This document shows, in pieces, positions 8,494 through 17,957 of a stretch of DNA of 64,000 nt (its first letter is position 1; each line of letters opens with the position of its first letter). The notes under the pieces were generated by a model that made no database searches, had not been told where the DNA came from, and saw only the letters and a list, made by a program, of their open reading frames with translations. Origin of the DNA: an uncultured Algibacter sp. (GTDB lineage Bacteria; Bacteroidota; Bacteroidia; Flavobacteriales; Flavobacteriaceae); assembly GCF_947490405.1 (NCBI RefSeq), contig NZ_CANLGU010000002.1, positions 62,001 through 126,000 on the forward strand, read 5' to 3'. The position numbers were made by a program, and so were the translations under genes.

Positions 8494-10182
8494 TTAATTA
8501 AATATTTGTTCTAGTATTGTTCTTGTAATTACATAAGTGGGTTTTACTCCAGAAGTACCTAGGCCTCCTGAAGCTAATGTTGCACCTGTTTTTAATGGAT
8601 TATCACTTGCATAATAGGCATATCTTATTTTTACATCAGGCTTAATACTGCCTCTTACTTTTGAAGCGGCTTGAATGGCTTTTTGGTAATGCGCTCCTTC
8701 CATTTCTAAACCTATTACTTGCCAAGTAGAGTTGTAAAAAAATTTTAGAATATCCTTGTTTTGTAATGAAGTTCCAAGAACAGTAATCATAGACCCCTCA
8801 CATATACTAATTCCTTGCCCTTCTATATCTTCTCTTTTTAATTCATTCTTAAATGGATAATTATCTGCTGTTCCTTCAAAAATATGTGCAGATGGAATCA
8901 TAATATCTCCTTTATCACCTTCTAATATACCCGCTTTACCCATAATTGAAATTGAATCTACATTAAGATGGCACTTTTTTTTATTTTTCTTATAGGGCTT
9001 TAGTAATTCATCAATAGTCTCATAAGCCTGCTCGCCAAATGCATAATCCATCACTAATATAACAGGTTTTTTTTGTTTCAAGTGTTTTTCAGAGACTTTA
9101 ATGTTCATCAATGAAACGTCTAACTTAGTTGTATCAAATATTTGAACATCAATATTAGTTCCAGACTTATCCTCAACATAAATCATTCCTTTAAGTAATG
9201 CTTGTTTGGTAACTTTGTCTCGTAATGCTTGATTTTCTTTTTTACTCAACAATTGATATACTTCAAAATCATCTTTCTTATTAGATTGATCTTTCAAAAC
9301 GTTATTAGCGTATAAGGTATTCATAACGCTATGCATATTGGCACTAATTATATGGATTGGTCTTTCCAACAAATCATTTTTATGCAACGCCTCTTTAATA
9401 TAATCAGCCCAAATCTCTCCATGAATATGGTGCCCAATACGTTCTCTTAGAACTGGACTAAAGGTAATAGTACGTTTTTGGTTATTTATCAACTCTTCGA
9501 TAGCAAGTTTTCCCAACCAATAAACAATGTGTAATAATCTTTCCGGTTGAGAAGGGATTGCAAACTCATCATAAATAGAACTTAATTCATTGAAAGTTCT
9601 TCCTAAAATATTAGCTGTGTGTGTAATAGCAATTTCTCGTTCTTGTTGGGTAAGTTTCTTTTTTGATAAAACTGCTTTTTCAAGTTTAACCCAATCTCTT
9701 GTTGTTGCTCCATCTTCATCAACAATAACACGATTACCGATTTTATGAGACTCAATAAAAAGAAAAGTAAGATGGGTTAAGATGTCGTAAATTTCAGATC
9801 GTCCTCGAGTAATTTCGATATTCATCTGCTCATCATCAATCCTATAACAATTACGGCGACGTTTTTCTGGGATTATAGGTTTAAAGTGAGAATTTGAATA
9901 TCCTTCGTCACTTGTTAAGTTTATAAATGTACATTCTTCAATGCCTTGAGGAAGCCTATCAATAACGTAAATTAAACCTTCTAATTCTGCTTTTTCATCT
10001 CCTACAGATCCGTAAATTTCTGGTCTCAGAAGAAGTAAGGATTTCCTTAAGGTTTCGCCAGATATCCCCATAGGCTTATAAAAACCTCTATTAAATAAAT
10101 GACGCATAGTAATATACATACGCTCTATCGCATTGGAGCTTTCTTGAGCACGTGTTCTCTCATGATGTTTTTTACTACTCAT
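8494..10182 (-). CDS. Bacteroidota conserved protein with nucleoside phosphorylase/nucleosidase-like C-terminal domain
   Basis: This 562-residue protein belongs to a conserved Bacteroidota family, possibly the one catalogued as DUF6909 (from memory). Residues 1-350 are helical and unrecognised. From about residue 370 it resembles the purine-nucleoside phosphorylase/AMP nucleosidase fold: a strand with VILVMDYAFGEQ, SISIMGKAGILEGDKGDIMIP, a GTSLQNKD turn, GLEMEGAHYQKA (MEGA at 494-497, equivalent to the ribose-binding Met-Glu), and ASDNPL with D527 where AMP nucleosidase has its catalytic SDKPL. No signal peptide, so cytoplasmic. It lies 9 bases upstream of the chain-length gene and has its own candidate promoter at 10200. 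The substrate is unknown; a link with nucleotide-sugar or signalling nucleotides is speculative. Confidence 0.7.
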   Translation of the reverse strand: MSSKKHHERTRAQESSNAIERMYITMRHLFNRGFYKPMGISGETLRKSLLLLRPEIYGSVGDEKAELEGLIYVIDRLPQGIEECTFINLTSDEGYSNSHFKPIIPEKRRRNCYRIDDEQMNIEITRGRSEIYDILTHLTFLFIESHKIGNRVIVDEDGATTRDWVKLEKAVLSKKKLTQQEREIAITHTANILGRTFNELSSIYDEFAIPSQPERLLHIVYWLGKLAIEELINNQKRTITFSPVLRERIGHHIHGEIWADYIKEALHKNDLLERPIHIISANMHSVMNTLYANNVLKDQSNKKDDFEVYQLLSKKENQALRDKVTKQALLKGMIYVEDKSGTNIDVQIFDTTKLDVSLMNIKVSEKHLKQKKPVILVMDYAFGEQAYETIDELLKPYKKNKKKCHLNVDSISIMGKAGILEGDKGDIMIPSAHIFEGTADNYPFKNELKREDIEGQGISICEGSMITVLGTSLQNKDILKFFYNSTWQVIGLEMEGAHYQKAIQAASKVRGSIKPDVKIRYAYYASDNPLKTGATLASGGLGTSGVKPTYVITRTILEQIFN

Positions 10183-10199
10183 AGTTTAATTTGGTTGGA

Positions 10200-10207
10200 C
10201 AAATATA
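10200..10207 (-). promoter_or_regulatory. Candidate -7 box (TATATTTG) for the 8494-10182 gene
   Basis: On the minus strand TATATTTG matches the Bacteroidota -7 consensus TAnnTTTG and lies 17 bases before the ATG at 10182, predicting a leader of about a dozen bases. No clear -33 TTTG is seen. It falls in the only sizeable gap (83 bases) between fcl and the downstream genes, suggesting that transcription of the Wzz-rml part can start here independently of gmd-fcl. Visual match only. Confidence 0.4.
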
Positions 10208-10265
10208 CTATTATTTACTTTAATTTTTGTGGGGTTGCTAAATATCAAATATTACTTAAACTCTA

Positions 10266-11315
10266 CTATTTGTAAGAGGTATACCAATTGTAGAGTTTCT
10301 CTATTCCCTGTTCAATTTCAATTTTATGTTTCCACCCTTTAGAATTAATTTTAGACACATCTGTAAGCTTTTTTAAAGTGCCATCTGGTTTTTTAGAATT
10401 GTAGATAAAGGTGCCTTTATAACCAATTATACGCTTTATTGTTTCTGCTAAGTCTTTTATTGAAATATCTTTTCCAGATCCAATGTTTATATGTGTATTA
10501 ATAATCTCTTTTTGTGATGGTGAATATGTGTCTTTAAAATCAATATTTTTCATAATAAAAAAGCAAGCTTCGGCCATATCCTCACTCCACAAAAATTCTC
10601 TCTTAGGTTTTCCTGTTCCCCAAATTTCAACACTTGATGCAGTCACCCCTTTTTGTAAAAGATATTTTTTGGTTTCATCTATGGAGGTGAATTCTAAATC
10701 AGCTAATACCTCATCATACTTATGCTCTGATAATAATTTTGCTAAATGAATTTTTCTTATCAAAGCAGGTAATACATGTGATTTCTCTAAATCAAAATTA
10801 TCATTTGGCCCATATAAATTTGTTGGCATTACAGAAATAAAGTTTGTGTTATATTGCAAATTATAACTTTCACACATTTTTATTCCTGCAATTTTAGCAA
10901 TAGCATAAGGCTCGTTGGTATACTCTAAAGGACTAGTTAATAAGCTCTCTTCGTTAATAGGTTGAGGCGCGTTTTTTGGATATATACAAGTGCTTCCTAG
11001 AAACAAAAGCTTTTTTACACCGTTTAAATAGCTTTGATGAATTACATTACTTTGGATCATTAAGTTTTCGTAAATAAAATCCGCACGATAGGTGTTATTT
11101 GCCATAATACCACCAACTTTTGCCGCAGCCAAAATCACATATTCAGGTTTTTCAATTTTAAAAAAATTCGAAACTTCTATTTGATTTGCTAAGTCTAATT
11201 CGTTATGAGTTCTGGTTACTAGATTAGTATACCCTTTTTGTTTTAATACTTTAAGTATTGCAGAACCAACTAAACCTCTATGACCTGCTACGTATATTTT
11301 TGAAGAAGTATCCAA
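10266..11315 (-). CDS. fcl: GDP-L-fucose synthase
   Basis: A 349-residue SDR enzyme that epimerises and reduces GDP-4-keto-6-deoxymannose to GDP-L-fucose. The NADP-binding loop GHRGLVGSAI, the GSTCIYPKNAPQPI active-site segment and EPYAIAKIAG with the catalytic Tyr-Lys are clear, as is MPTNLYGPNDNFD. About 30 residues longer than E. coli Fcl, with an insertion around residues 200-230 (YDEVLADLEFTSIDETKKYL) common in Bacteroidota homologues. It is 3 bases downstream of gmd, the preceding pathway step. Confidence 0.95.
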   Translation of the reverse strand: MDTSSKIYVAGHRGLVGSAILKVLKQKGYTNLVTRTHNELDLANQIEVSNFFKIEKPEYVILAAAKVGGIMANNTYRADFIYENLMIQSNVIHQSYLNGVKKLLFLGSTCIYPKNAPQPINEESLLTSPLEYTNEPYAIAKIAGIKMCESYNLQYNTNFISVMPTNLYGPNDNFDLEKSHVLPALIRKIHLAKLLSEHKYDEVLADLEFTSIDETKKYLLQKGVTASSVEIWGTGKPKREFLWSEDMAEACFFIMKNIDFKDTYSPSQKEIINTHINIGSGKDISIKDLAETIKRIIGYKGTFIYNSKKPDGTLKKLTDVSKINSKGWKHKIEIEQGIEKLYNWYTSYK

Positions 11316-11318
11316 TGT

Positions 11319-12437
11319 TTATTCAAAATAATTTTTAATCGTGTAGCCTCCAGATTTTAAGAAATCATCCTTTTTCATCAATTTTATATCACTACTCATC
11401 ATGTCATCCACTAAGCCTTTTAAATTATACTCTGGTTCCCAACCTAATTTTTCTTTTGCTTTTGTAGCATCTCCAATTAATATATCAACCTCTGTTGGAC
11501 GGTAATACTTTTCATCAACGCAAACTACTTCTTTACCTATTTCCAATTTATAATCAGAATCAACTGAAGATTTTATAAAGCCCTTTTCATGGACCCCACT
11601 GCCCCTAAACTCTAATTCAACACCAATATTTTCAAAACACATTTTTACAAAATCTCTAACAGAAGTTGTTTTTCCTGTTGCTATAACCCAATCTTCTGGT
11701 TCTTTGGCTTGAAGAATCATCCACATCATTCTAACATAATCTTTTGCGTGCCCCCAGTCTCTTTTAGCATCTAAATTCCCCAGATATACTTTATCTTGAA
11801 GACCTAAAGCAATTCTTGATGTTGCTCTAGTAATCTTTCTAGTTACAAATGTTTCACCTCTAATTGGTGATTCATGATTAAATAAAATGCCATTACAAGC
11901 AAATATGTTATAAGCCTCTCTATAATTTACAGTTATCCAATATGCATACATTTTTGCTACTGCATATGGGCTTCTAGGGTAGAAAGGTGTTGTTTCAGTT
12001 TGCGGAACTTCTTGAACTTTACCATAAAGCTCTGAAGTTGAAGCTTGATAAATTCTTGTTTTTTTATCTAAACCGAGTAGTCTTACTGATTCTAATATTC
12101 GTAAAGCTCCCATACCATCTGTATCTGCTGTGTATTCAGGCATCTCAAAAGATACATGTACATGACTCATGGCAGCCAAATTATATATTTCGTCAGGCTG
12201 AACCTGCTTAATAATTCTGGTTAAGTTTGTACTATCAGTTAAATCACCATAATGTAGAATAAAATTACGATTGTCTTCATGAGGATCTTGATATAAATGG
12301 TCTATCCTATCCGTATTAAACAATGAAGCTCTCCTTTTAATACCATGAACTTCATAACCTTTTTTAAGCAAAAACTCACTCAAATAGGCCCCATCTTGTC
12401 CTGTAACTCCTGTAATTAATGCTACCTTTTTTTGCAT
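11319..12437 (-). CDS. gmd: GDP-mannose 4,6-dehydratase
   Basis: A 372-residue extended SDR that converts GDP-mannose to GDP-4-keto-6-deoxymannose. Landmarks are [16 protein letters not shown], the [14 protein letters not shown] segment, [16 protein letters not shown] with catalytic residues, [12 protein letters not shown] with the Tyr-Lys pair, and [16 protein letters not shown]. Full length. Together with fcl it supplies GDP-L-fucose for the surface polysaccharide. It follows the GH3-like gene by 55 bases; no convincing promoter was seen in that gap, so read-through from upstream is possible. Confidence 0.96.
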   Translation of the reverse strand: MQKKVALITGVTGQDGAYLSEFLLKKGYEVHGIKRRASLFNTDRIDHLYQDPHEDNRNFILHYGDLTDSTNLTRIIKQVQPDEIYNLAAMSHVHVSFEMPEYTADTDGMGALRILESVRLLGLDKKTRIYQASTSELYGKVQEVPQTETTPFYPRSPYAVAKMYAYWITVNYREAYNIFACNGILFNHESPIRGETFVTRKITRATSRIALGLQDKVYLGNLDAKRDWGHAKDYVRMMWMILQAKEPEDWVIATGKTTSVRDFVKMCFENIGVELEFRGSGVHEKGFIKSSVDSDYKLEIGKEVVCVDEKYYRPTEVDILIGDATKAKEKLGWEPEYNLKGLVDDMMSSDIKLMKKDDFLKSGGYTIKNYFE

Positions 12438-12492
12438 TTTAATTTAATTTGAGATGTATTAATTAGGTAATATACTTAATACTTTTAAAAAA

Positions 12493-13986
12493 TTAATTAT
12501 AAGAGGAAAACTCATCAACAATTTTTCTATCATTTGAAAGCCTTGGAAGCTTATTTTGTCCTCCTAATTTACCGATAGATTTCATATACTCTTGAAAACC
12601 TCCTTGCTCTACTTTAGTTATTTTTAAAGGCTGTAAAACCTTTCCTTGTATTAAATCAAAATAATAGGTGTTTTGTTCTTGAAGCGATTCATCAATTTTT
12701 CTAGCTAAAGCAGAGTAATCATCAGGTTCATTTTCAAATTCTATAAACCATTCATGATATGGTAGCCCTTCTTTAGGATTAATTTGAGGCGCTACGGTAA
12801 ACTCTGAAATTCTAACCTCAGAACCCTGAATAGCCTCTTGCATAGCCTGTTCTACTTCTTTACCAATTACATGCTCCCCGAATGCAGAAATAAAATGTTT
12901 GATTCTACCTGAAACAATAACACGATATGGTTTGGTTGAAGTAAACTCAACAGTATCACCAATATTATAAGCCCATAAGCCTGCATTGGTTGAAATTATC
13001 ATCACATAATTTACACCTACTTCAACATCTTTAATCGTGATTCGCTTCGGGTCTTTATCAAAAAATTCATCTGCTTTTACAAACTCATAAAAAATACCAG
13101 AATTAAGTTGAAGCAACATTCCCTTTTCATTTTGTTTGTCTTGAAAAGCGAAAAAACCTTCGCTTGCTGGATACAATTCAATACTATCTACCTTTCTGCC
13201 TATAAGATTTTCAAATTTAGCGCGATAAGGTTCGTAATTTACACCTCCAAAAATAAACAGGTTAAAATTTTTAAATATGTCTCCTACCTTTTTTTGGGTT
13301 TTTTGTTGAAGTCTTTCAAAATACATTTGCACCCATGATGGTATTCCTGATATAACTGTCATGTTTTCAGGTAGAGTTTCTTCAACAATAGCATCTACTT
13401 TAGTTTCCCAATCTTCAATACAATTGGTTTCCCAAGATGGTAATCTGTTTTTTTGTAAATATTTAGGAACATAATGCGCCACAATTCCTGATAATCGCCC
13501 AAGTTGAATCCCATTTTGTTCATTTAAAATGGGGCTCCCTTGAAGGAAAATCATTTTACCATTAACAAATTTGCTATTACCCGTTTCATGGATATACATT
13601 AAAATAGCATTTCTAGCTGCTTCAACATGTGTAGGCATACTTTCCTTGGTAATAGGAATATATTTTGAACCCGATGTAGTTCCTGATGTTTTTGCAAAAT
13701 AAAGAGGTTTTCCTTTCCAAAGAACATTTTCCTTCCCATCAACCACTTTCTCAACATAAGATTTTAATGCTTCGTAATCTCTTATTGGAACACGTTTCAC
13801 AAAATCTTCATGATTATTTATACTCACAAAATCATGATCTTTTCCAAACTCTGTTCCAGCAGCTTCTGAAATTAATTCTTGAAATACTCTATTTTGAGTT
13901 TTAATAGGATTATTAGCCCATTTTTGAGTTTTTTTATAAATACGTTTCGCAAAAGGTTTTGCTAAGGCAGACTTTAATGATATCAT
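12493..13986 (-). CDS. GH3 auxin-responsive-family acyl-adenylating protein
   Basis: This 497-residue protein belongs to the adenylate-forming family named after plant GH3 (not glycoside hydrolase family 3). The phosphate-binding loop FAKTSGTTSGSKYIPIT near residue 107, YPASEGFFAF near residue 278 and the NIGDTVEF motif are the usual ATP/acyl-binding elements. Plant members conjugate amino acids to acyl acids; the role of the widespread Bacteroidota members is not established. No signal peptide. It lies 3 bases downstream of an M23 peptidase gene, an arrangement common in Flavobacteriia. Confidence 0.85.
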   Translation of the reverse strand: MISLKSALAKPFAKRIYKKTQKWANNPIKTQNRVFQELISEAAGTEFGKDHDFVSINNHEDFVKRVPIRDYEALKSYVEKVVDGKENVLWKGKPLYFAKTSGTTSGSKYIPITKESMPTHVEAARNAILMYIHETGNSKFVNGKMIFLQGSPILNEQNGIQLGRLSGIVAHYVPKYLQKNRLPSWETNCIEDWETKVDAIVEETLPENMTVISGIPSWVQMYFERLQQKTQKKVGDIFKNFNLFIFGGVNYEPYRAKFENLIGRKVDSIELYPASEGFFAFQDKQNEKGMLLQLNSGIFYEFVKADEFFDKDPKRITIKDVEVGVNYVMIISTNAGLWAYNIGDTVEFTSTKPYRVIVSGRIKHFISAFGEHVIGKEVEQAMQEAIQGSEVRISEFTVAPQINPKEGLPYHEWFIEFENEPDDYSALARKIDESLQEQNTYYFDLIQGKVLQPLKITKVEQGGFQEYMKSIGKLGGQNKLPRLSNDRKIVDEFSSYN

Positions 13987-13989
13987 AAT

Positions 13990-14859
13990 CTATTTAAAAT
14001 CTATAAAGTTTGTTGGATTAATAGGATACCCATCGTTCCAAAGTTCAAAATGTAAATGCGGGCCTGTTGAAAGTTCACCAGTATTTCCCGCAGTAGCAAT
14101 AACTTCGCCAGCTTTAACCAAATCGCCTTGAGCTTTAGTTAAAGCTGCATTGTGTTTGTAAATAGAAATTAATCCATAACTATGCTCTATGATTATAACA
14201 TAACCTGTACTGGCTGTCCATTCAGCAAACACAACAATTCCATCGGCTGTTGCCTTTACAGGTGTATCTTTTTCCACTACAACATCTACAGCAAAATGTT
14301 TTTCTTTAGCATTGTATGGTTCACTTATTGTGCCGTTTACTGGCGGAAATAACACAAAATTTGTAGCTGTTGTAGCAGATTCAAAAAGATTATACTTATC
14401 TTCTTTGTCTACTTTTTCTCTTAGTAAAGAATCTTCTGCAGTTGGTGCTAAATCAACCTCACTTGCTTCTAGCTTAACAGCTTGAATAATAGAATCTCTG
14501 TTAAAATCTATCGCATTTAAATCGCCTGTTAAAACCTTTTTAATAGATTCGTAATAACGATCATTCATATGCAAAACACGTTGTAAAGAGTCTGTTTTAA
14601 AACTCAACTCTGTTGCTTTCTTTTTTAATGCTGTAGATGAATAACCCGGTATATATTCCCGAAGCGGTGTGTATGCTATGAGTAAATATGTTAGTGCAAT
14701 GAAAAAAATGGCTATTAACGAACTCATTACAAAAACATTTAATCTGGTAAGTTTGAACGATAAACGCTCTTCAAAAGTATTTTCATTAAGTATCATCAAA
14801 CGATACTTATCCAGTAATTTCCGTTTTATCTTTTTTGGTTTCTTTTTTTCGTCTGCCAT
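13990..14859 (-). CDS. M23-family (LytM) membrane-anchored peptidase
   Basis: A 289-residue protein with a basic cytoplasmic N-terminus, one membrane anchor at about residues 45-67 (VFVMSSLIAIFFIALTYLLI), a periplasmic helical linker and a C-terminal LytM domain. The zinc-binding pattern is intact: HFAVD (His and Asp ligands), a central IIEHSYGLISIYKHN segment and HLHFE. This suggests a genuine peptidoglycan endopeptidase, not a degenerate EnvC-type activator. The gene is divergent from tatA. A TATTTTTG -7-like match at 14867-14874 abuts the start codon. Confidence 0.9.
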   Translation of the reverse strand: MADEKKKPKKIKRKLLDKYRLMILNENTFEERLSFKLTRLNVFVMSSLIAIFFIALTYLLIAYTPLREYIPGYSSTALKKKATELSFKTDSLQRVLHMNDRYYESIKKVLTGDLNAIDFNRDSIIQAVKLEASEVDLAPTAEDSLLREKVDKEDKYNLFESATTATNFVLFPPVNGTISEPYNAKEKHFAVDVVVEKDTPVKATADGIVVFAEWTASTGYVIIIEHSYGLISIYKHNAALTKAQGDLVKAGEVIATAGNTGELSTGPHLHFELWNDGYPINPTNFIDFK

Positions 14860-14949
14860 ATCGAAACAAAAATAATTAAATTTATTACAAGACTTAAGAG
14901 TCTATATACTAAAGTTGAACTTAAAACGACTTTATTAAACATTAATTAT

Positions 14950-14957
14950 TAACTTTG
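14950..14957 (+). promoter_or_regulatory. Candidate -7 box (TAACTTTG) for tatA
   Basis: TAACTTTG matches the Bacteroidota TAnnTTTG -7 element and lies 18 bases before the ATG at 14976. It includes the in-frame TTG at 14955 that could otherwise be taken as a start, which supports the ATG as the real start. No good -33 TTTG at the usual spacing was found. Confidence 0.45.
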
Positions 14958-14975
14958 TTCTTTAAATTGATTATT

Positions 14976-15158
14976 ATGAGCTTATATATGTTACCCTTAG
15001 CTATAGGGCCTTGGCAAATTGCATTAATTGTTGTGGTGGTTTTACTTTTATTTGGAGGTAAAAAAATACCTGAGTTGATGCGTGGATTAGGTAGTGGTAT
15101 TAAGGAATTTAAAGATGCTAGTAAAGAAGAAGAATCTACCGAAGATAAAAAAGGATAA
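14976..15158 (+). CDS. tatA: Twin-arginine translocase subunit TatA/TatE
   Basis: A 60-residue protein starting [19 protein letters not shown]. It has a single N-terminal membrane helix, the [20 protein letters not shown] hinge and amphipathic helix diagnostic of TatA/TatE, and an acidic/basic tail. TatA oligomers form the channel for folded proteins with twin-arginine signals. A longer reading from TTG at 14955 is possible, but that codon lies inside the likely -7 box, so the ATG was chosen. It stands alone, divergent from the M23 peptidase gene and followed by a strong hairpin terminator. Confidence 0.92.
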   Translation: MSLYMLPLAIGPWQIALIVVVVLLLFGGKKIPELMRGLGSGIKEFKDASKEEESTEDKKG

Positions 15159-15172
15159 AAAAATACACACAT

Positions 15173-15204
15173 AAAAAAAACCAGCTCAGTGAGCTGGTTT
15201 TTGC
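15173..15204. terminator. Bidirectional intrinsic terminator between tatA and the DUF4837 gene
   Basis: CCAGCTC (15181-15187) pairs with GAGCTGG (15191-15197) around an AGT loop, extended by a run of A before and T after, so it works as an intrinsic terminator on both strands. It lies between convergent genes. Confidence 0.88.
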
Positions 15205-15226
15205 TTTTTATATAGTGTATTAAAAA

Positions 15227-16207
15227 CTATTCTATTCTAACGGATCTAATAATCGCTTCAAGCTCTAACATATAGTTTCGTTTTTCAACAGAAGGTGCAA
15301 AAGCAAAACCCTCAACTACAATCCAACGTTTATTAATTTTATCTTCTATGGCGTAGTTAATAAATGGCCCACCCATAAAGGCGTTTTTAACAGACCAAAT
15401 ACCTTTTGTTTCTAATGTAGGTTTATTGTCTATAATAGTTTCTCCATGAAATGGTGTATATGCATTTTGTGTTTGTAAATAAGAGTCTTCAACAGGACCA
15501 TCTATATATTTTTTCCCTATAGAATCTCTTATTTTAATAATTTGATTTACCATACTATCGTTCTTTTTAATAGCGTCGTACGGCAATTCATAAATCATTA
15601 AATTACTTGTTCCTGTTGTGATATCTTTTCTAATCCAAAAGAAATCTTCAGTTTCTTTAGCCATTCTATAAATGGAAGCAAACTGAATGGTTAAACCTAG
15701 TTTTTCTTTAATAGAAGTGAAGCTGTGGGGTGATTTAGACATTTGTCGCATTCTTTCATTTAGCTCTTCATTTCTAAATGTATCAACAATCTTAGAACCG
15801 TTTGCTTTTAAAACACTAATAATATCTTCTCGTGATTGTCCTGTTAATACAATAACTTTTTGCGGTTTAGCATATACATCGTCTTTAATAAACATACCTT
15901 TTTCTTTCCCCGTTTCAATCTTTAAAACAGTTCTGTTTTTGGTAACAAACCCAGAAAAAACTGCTGGTGGAATTTGACTAATAGTGAATGTTGGTTCGTC
16001 TTGTGGTAAGCCATAAATAGGCTTTGCTAAAACATCTCTTATGGCTTCACCAACTCGTCCATCCCACAAGTCATTTTCAGTAACTACCGAAACATTATTT
16101 ATAGCACCTGAAGCATCCGGTAGAAATTTTTCATTTGATTTTTTTTTGTCCCCACAGGACGTAATAAGTGTTAATACAAGTACTGAAAAAAGAAAATTCC
16201 TCATCAT
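15227..16207 (-). CDS. DUF4837-family lipoprotein
   Basis: A 326-residue lipoprotein with signal peptide MMRNFLFSVLVLTLITSC, the cysteine of the lipobox being residue 18. The remainder matches my memory of the Bacteroidota family DUF4837: an FxGxVGxAIRDVLAKPIYGLPQDEP-like region, then QSREDII and a C-terminal part ending in an EAIIRSVRIE strand. Function is unknown; the protein should sit in the periplasm or on the outer membrane. It is followed by the shared terminator with tatA and preceded by an MltD-like transglycosylase gene on the same strand, 89 bases upstream. Confidence 0.8.
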   Translation of the reverse strand: MMRNFLFSVLVLTLITSCGDKKKSNEKFLPDASGAINNVSVVTENDLWDGRVGEAIRDVLAKPIYGLPQDEPTFTISQIPPAVFSGFVTKNRTVLKIETGKEKGMFIKDDVYAKPQKVIVLTGQSREDIISVLKANGSKIVDTFRNEELNERMRQMSKSPHSFTSIKEKLGLTIQFASIYRMAKETEDFFWIRKDITTGTSNLMIYELPYDAIKKNDSMVNQIIKIRDSIGKKYIDGPVEDSYLQTQNAYTPFHGETIIDNKPTLETKGIWSVKNAFMGGPFINYAIEDKINKRWIVVEGFAFAPSVEKRNYMLELEAIIRSVRIE

Positions 16208-16296
16208 TTATTTTATATTTTAGTTCCCAAAATAATTTCGGGGTAATAATTTTTATTTATGAAATCTGAGACTAAGCCTCGATAAATTATTCTCAA

Positions 16297-17883
16297 TTAA
16301 CCTTTTGAAATTTTAAGTTTCATTCCCGGTTTTAATTTACTACTACTAATACCGTTCCAATCTTTAATATTTTGAATAGAAACTCCAGGAAACTTTTGAG
16401 AAATACTCCAAAGAGAATCGCCATTTTTAACTATATAAGTAATTACTTCTCCAGAAATGGGTTTCGGTTTAACTTTTGGTTTTGCAGTAGATACTGCATT
16501 AACGTTAGGTTTTCTCGGGTAAATTGTTAAGCGTTGCCCTATTTTTAAATTATTGCTTCTTAAACCATTCCATTTTTTTATTTGACTTACTCTAACACCA
16601 TATTTTCTAGATATTTTTCCTAGATAGTCTCCAGATTTTACGCGATAGGTTACTTTTGCATCAGCATTAAAAAATTGAGGCATTGGCTTTTCACGTTTAT
16701 CAAACTCTGCTTTTGCATAGGCATAAATGGCATCCTCATTATTTACAAATTTCCCAACAACATCTCTTGGCAACCTTAAACTATAGTTTTCATCTTTGAT
16801 AAAAGGAATAATATCTAATTTATATGAAGGGTTTAAAAACTGAAGTTCTTCTATTGGTGTTCCTGTAAGTTCTGAAACTTGATCTAATGTTATCATCTGC
16901 TTTACCCGTACTGTATCAGTTTCAAAGTAGGCTAACTCTGGTTTATATTTTTTAAAACCATGCTCTTTTGCATACTCGAAAATATACATATTGGCCAAAA
17001 AAGCTGGTAGATAGCCTGCTGTTTCACGTGGTAAATTATGACGTATATTCCAATAGTTTTTATAGCCTCCAGAACGTCTTATGGCTTTTGAAACATTCCC
17101 CGGACCAGAATTGTATGCTGCTAAAGCCAAATCCCAATCACCAAATATTTTATATAATCTGGCTAAATATTTTGCTGCTGCTTCGGTTGATTTTATGGGG
17201 TCGCTACGCTCATCAACATAACTGCTTACATCTAAACCATACTCTTTACCTGTACCAAACATGAATTGCCACAAACCTGTAGCGCCAACTCTTGATCTTG
17301 CTCTAGGTTTTAACGCAGACTCTACAATAGCTAGGTATTTAACTTCCAAAGGAATATCATATAAATCCAACTCGCGTTCAAACATCGGGAAATAAAAGGC
17401 ACTCAAGGTTATTAGCTTTTGAATGGATTTTCGACGATGTTTTAAATAAGATTTTATAACACTTTCCAATGATGGGTTATACTCCACATTAAAAGGTGTT
17501 CTTGCATCAAGTTCTTTTAATCGTGCTTTAAGTGTATCGGCATGTAATTCTGGATAGTCAATAGGTTTATAATCAAGTTCTAAAACCGATTTGTAAATCG
17601 TATCAAATAAATTATTACTATACAATTCCTCAAACCACTTCTCGTCTAATTTAGAAGCAAATTCTAAGTCTTTTAAGCTTTTTGTTGAAGTTGAGTCAAT
17701 CTCAGCTTCAATAACTTTTACAATTCTTGTATTATCAAGAATTAGTGAATCTTTAACTTGTGTGCTTTGAGTTGAAAGCGTATCCTTTACTACATGATTT
17801 GATGTAGAAATGGAGTCTTGGATTTGAGAAAAACAAGTACTTATGTTAAGAAGACATATTATTATAAAAAAACGAAAAGCCAT
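16297..17883 (-). CDS. MltD-like lytic transglycosylase with two LysM domains
   Basis: A 528-residue secreted murein transglycosylase. The signal peptide covers about residues 1-19 (MAFRFFIIICLLNISTCFS). The SLT domain follows with AIVESALKPRARS, whose E188 is the catalytic glutamate, GATGLWQFM and AYNSGPGNVSKAI. Two C-terminal LysM modules start at VTYRVKSGDYLGKIS and ITYIVKNGDSLWSIS and anchor the enzyme to peptidoglycan. The domain order is that of MltD. It probably forms a unit with the DUF4837 lipoprotein gene. Confidence 0.92.
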   Translation of the reverse strand: MAFRFFIIICLLNISTCFSQIQDSISTSNHVVKDTLSTQSTQVKDSLILDNTRIVKVIEAEIDSTSTKSLKDLEFASKLDEKWFEELYSNNLFDTIYKSVLELDYKPIDYPELHADTLKARLKELDARTPFNVEYNPSLESVIKSYLKHRRKSIQKLITLSAFYFPMFERELDLYDIPLEVKYLAIVESALKPRARSRVGATGLWQFMFGTGKEYGLDVSSYVDERSDPIKSTEAAAKYLARLYKIFGDWDLALAAYNSGPGNVSKAIRRSGGYKNYWNIRHNLPRETAGYLPAFLANMYIFEYAKEHGFKKYKPELAYFETDTVRVKQMITLDQVSELTGTPIEELQFLNPSYKLDIIPFIKDENYSLRLPRDVVGKFVNNEDAIYAYAKAEFDKREKPMPQFFNADAKVTYRVKSGDYLGKISRKYGVRVSQIKKWNGLRSNNLKIGQRLTIYPRKPNVNAVSTAKPKVKPKPISGEVITYIVKNGDSLWSISQKFPGVSIQNIKDWNGISSSKLKPGMKLKISKG

Positions 17884-17957
17884 AAAATCTATTCATTAAT
17901 GAACGATACTATGGCTAAAATCGTATTTTTTAGGCTAATTTGAAAGCTTAATTACAA

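Noticed and set aside
14955-14975. Upstream TTG start extending tatA by seven residues
   Set aside because: The TTG lies inside a TAACTTTG -7-like element and the added residues precede a normal TatA N-terminus.
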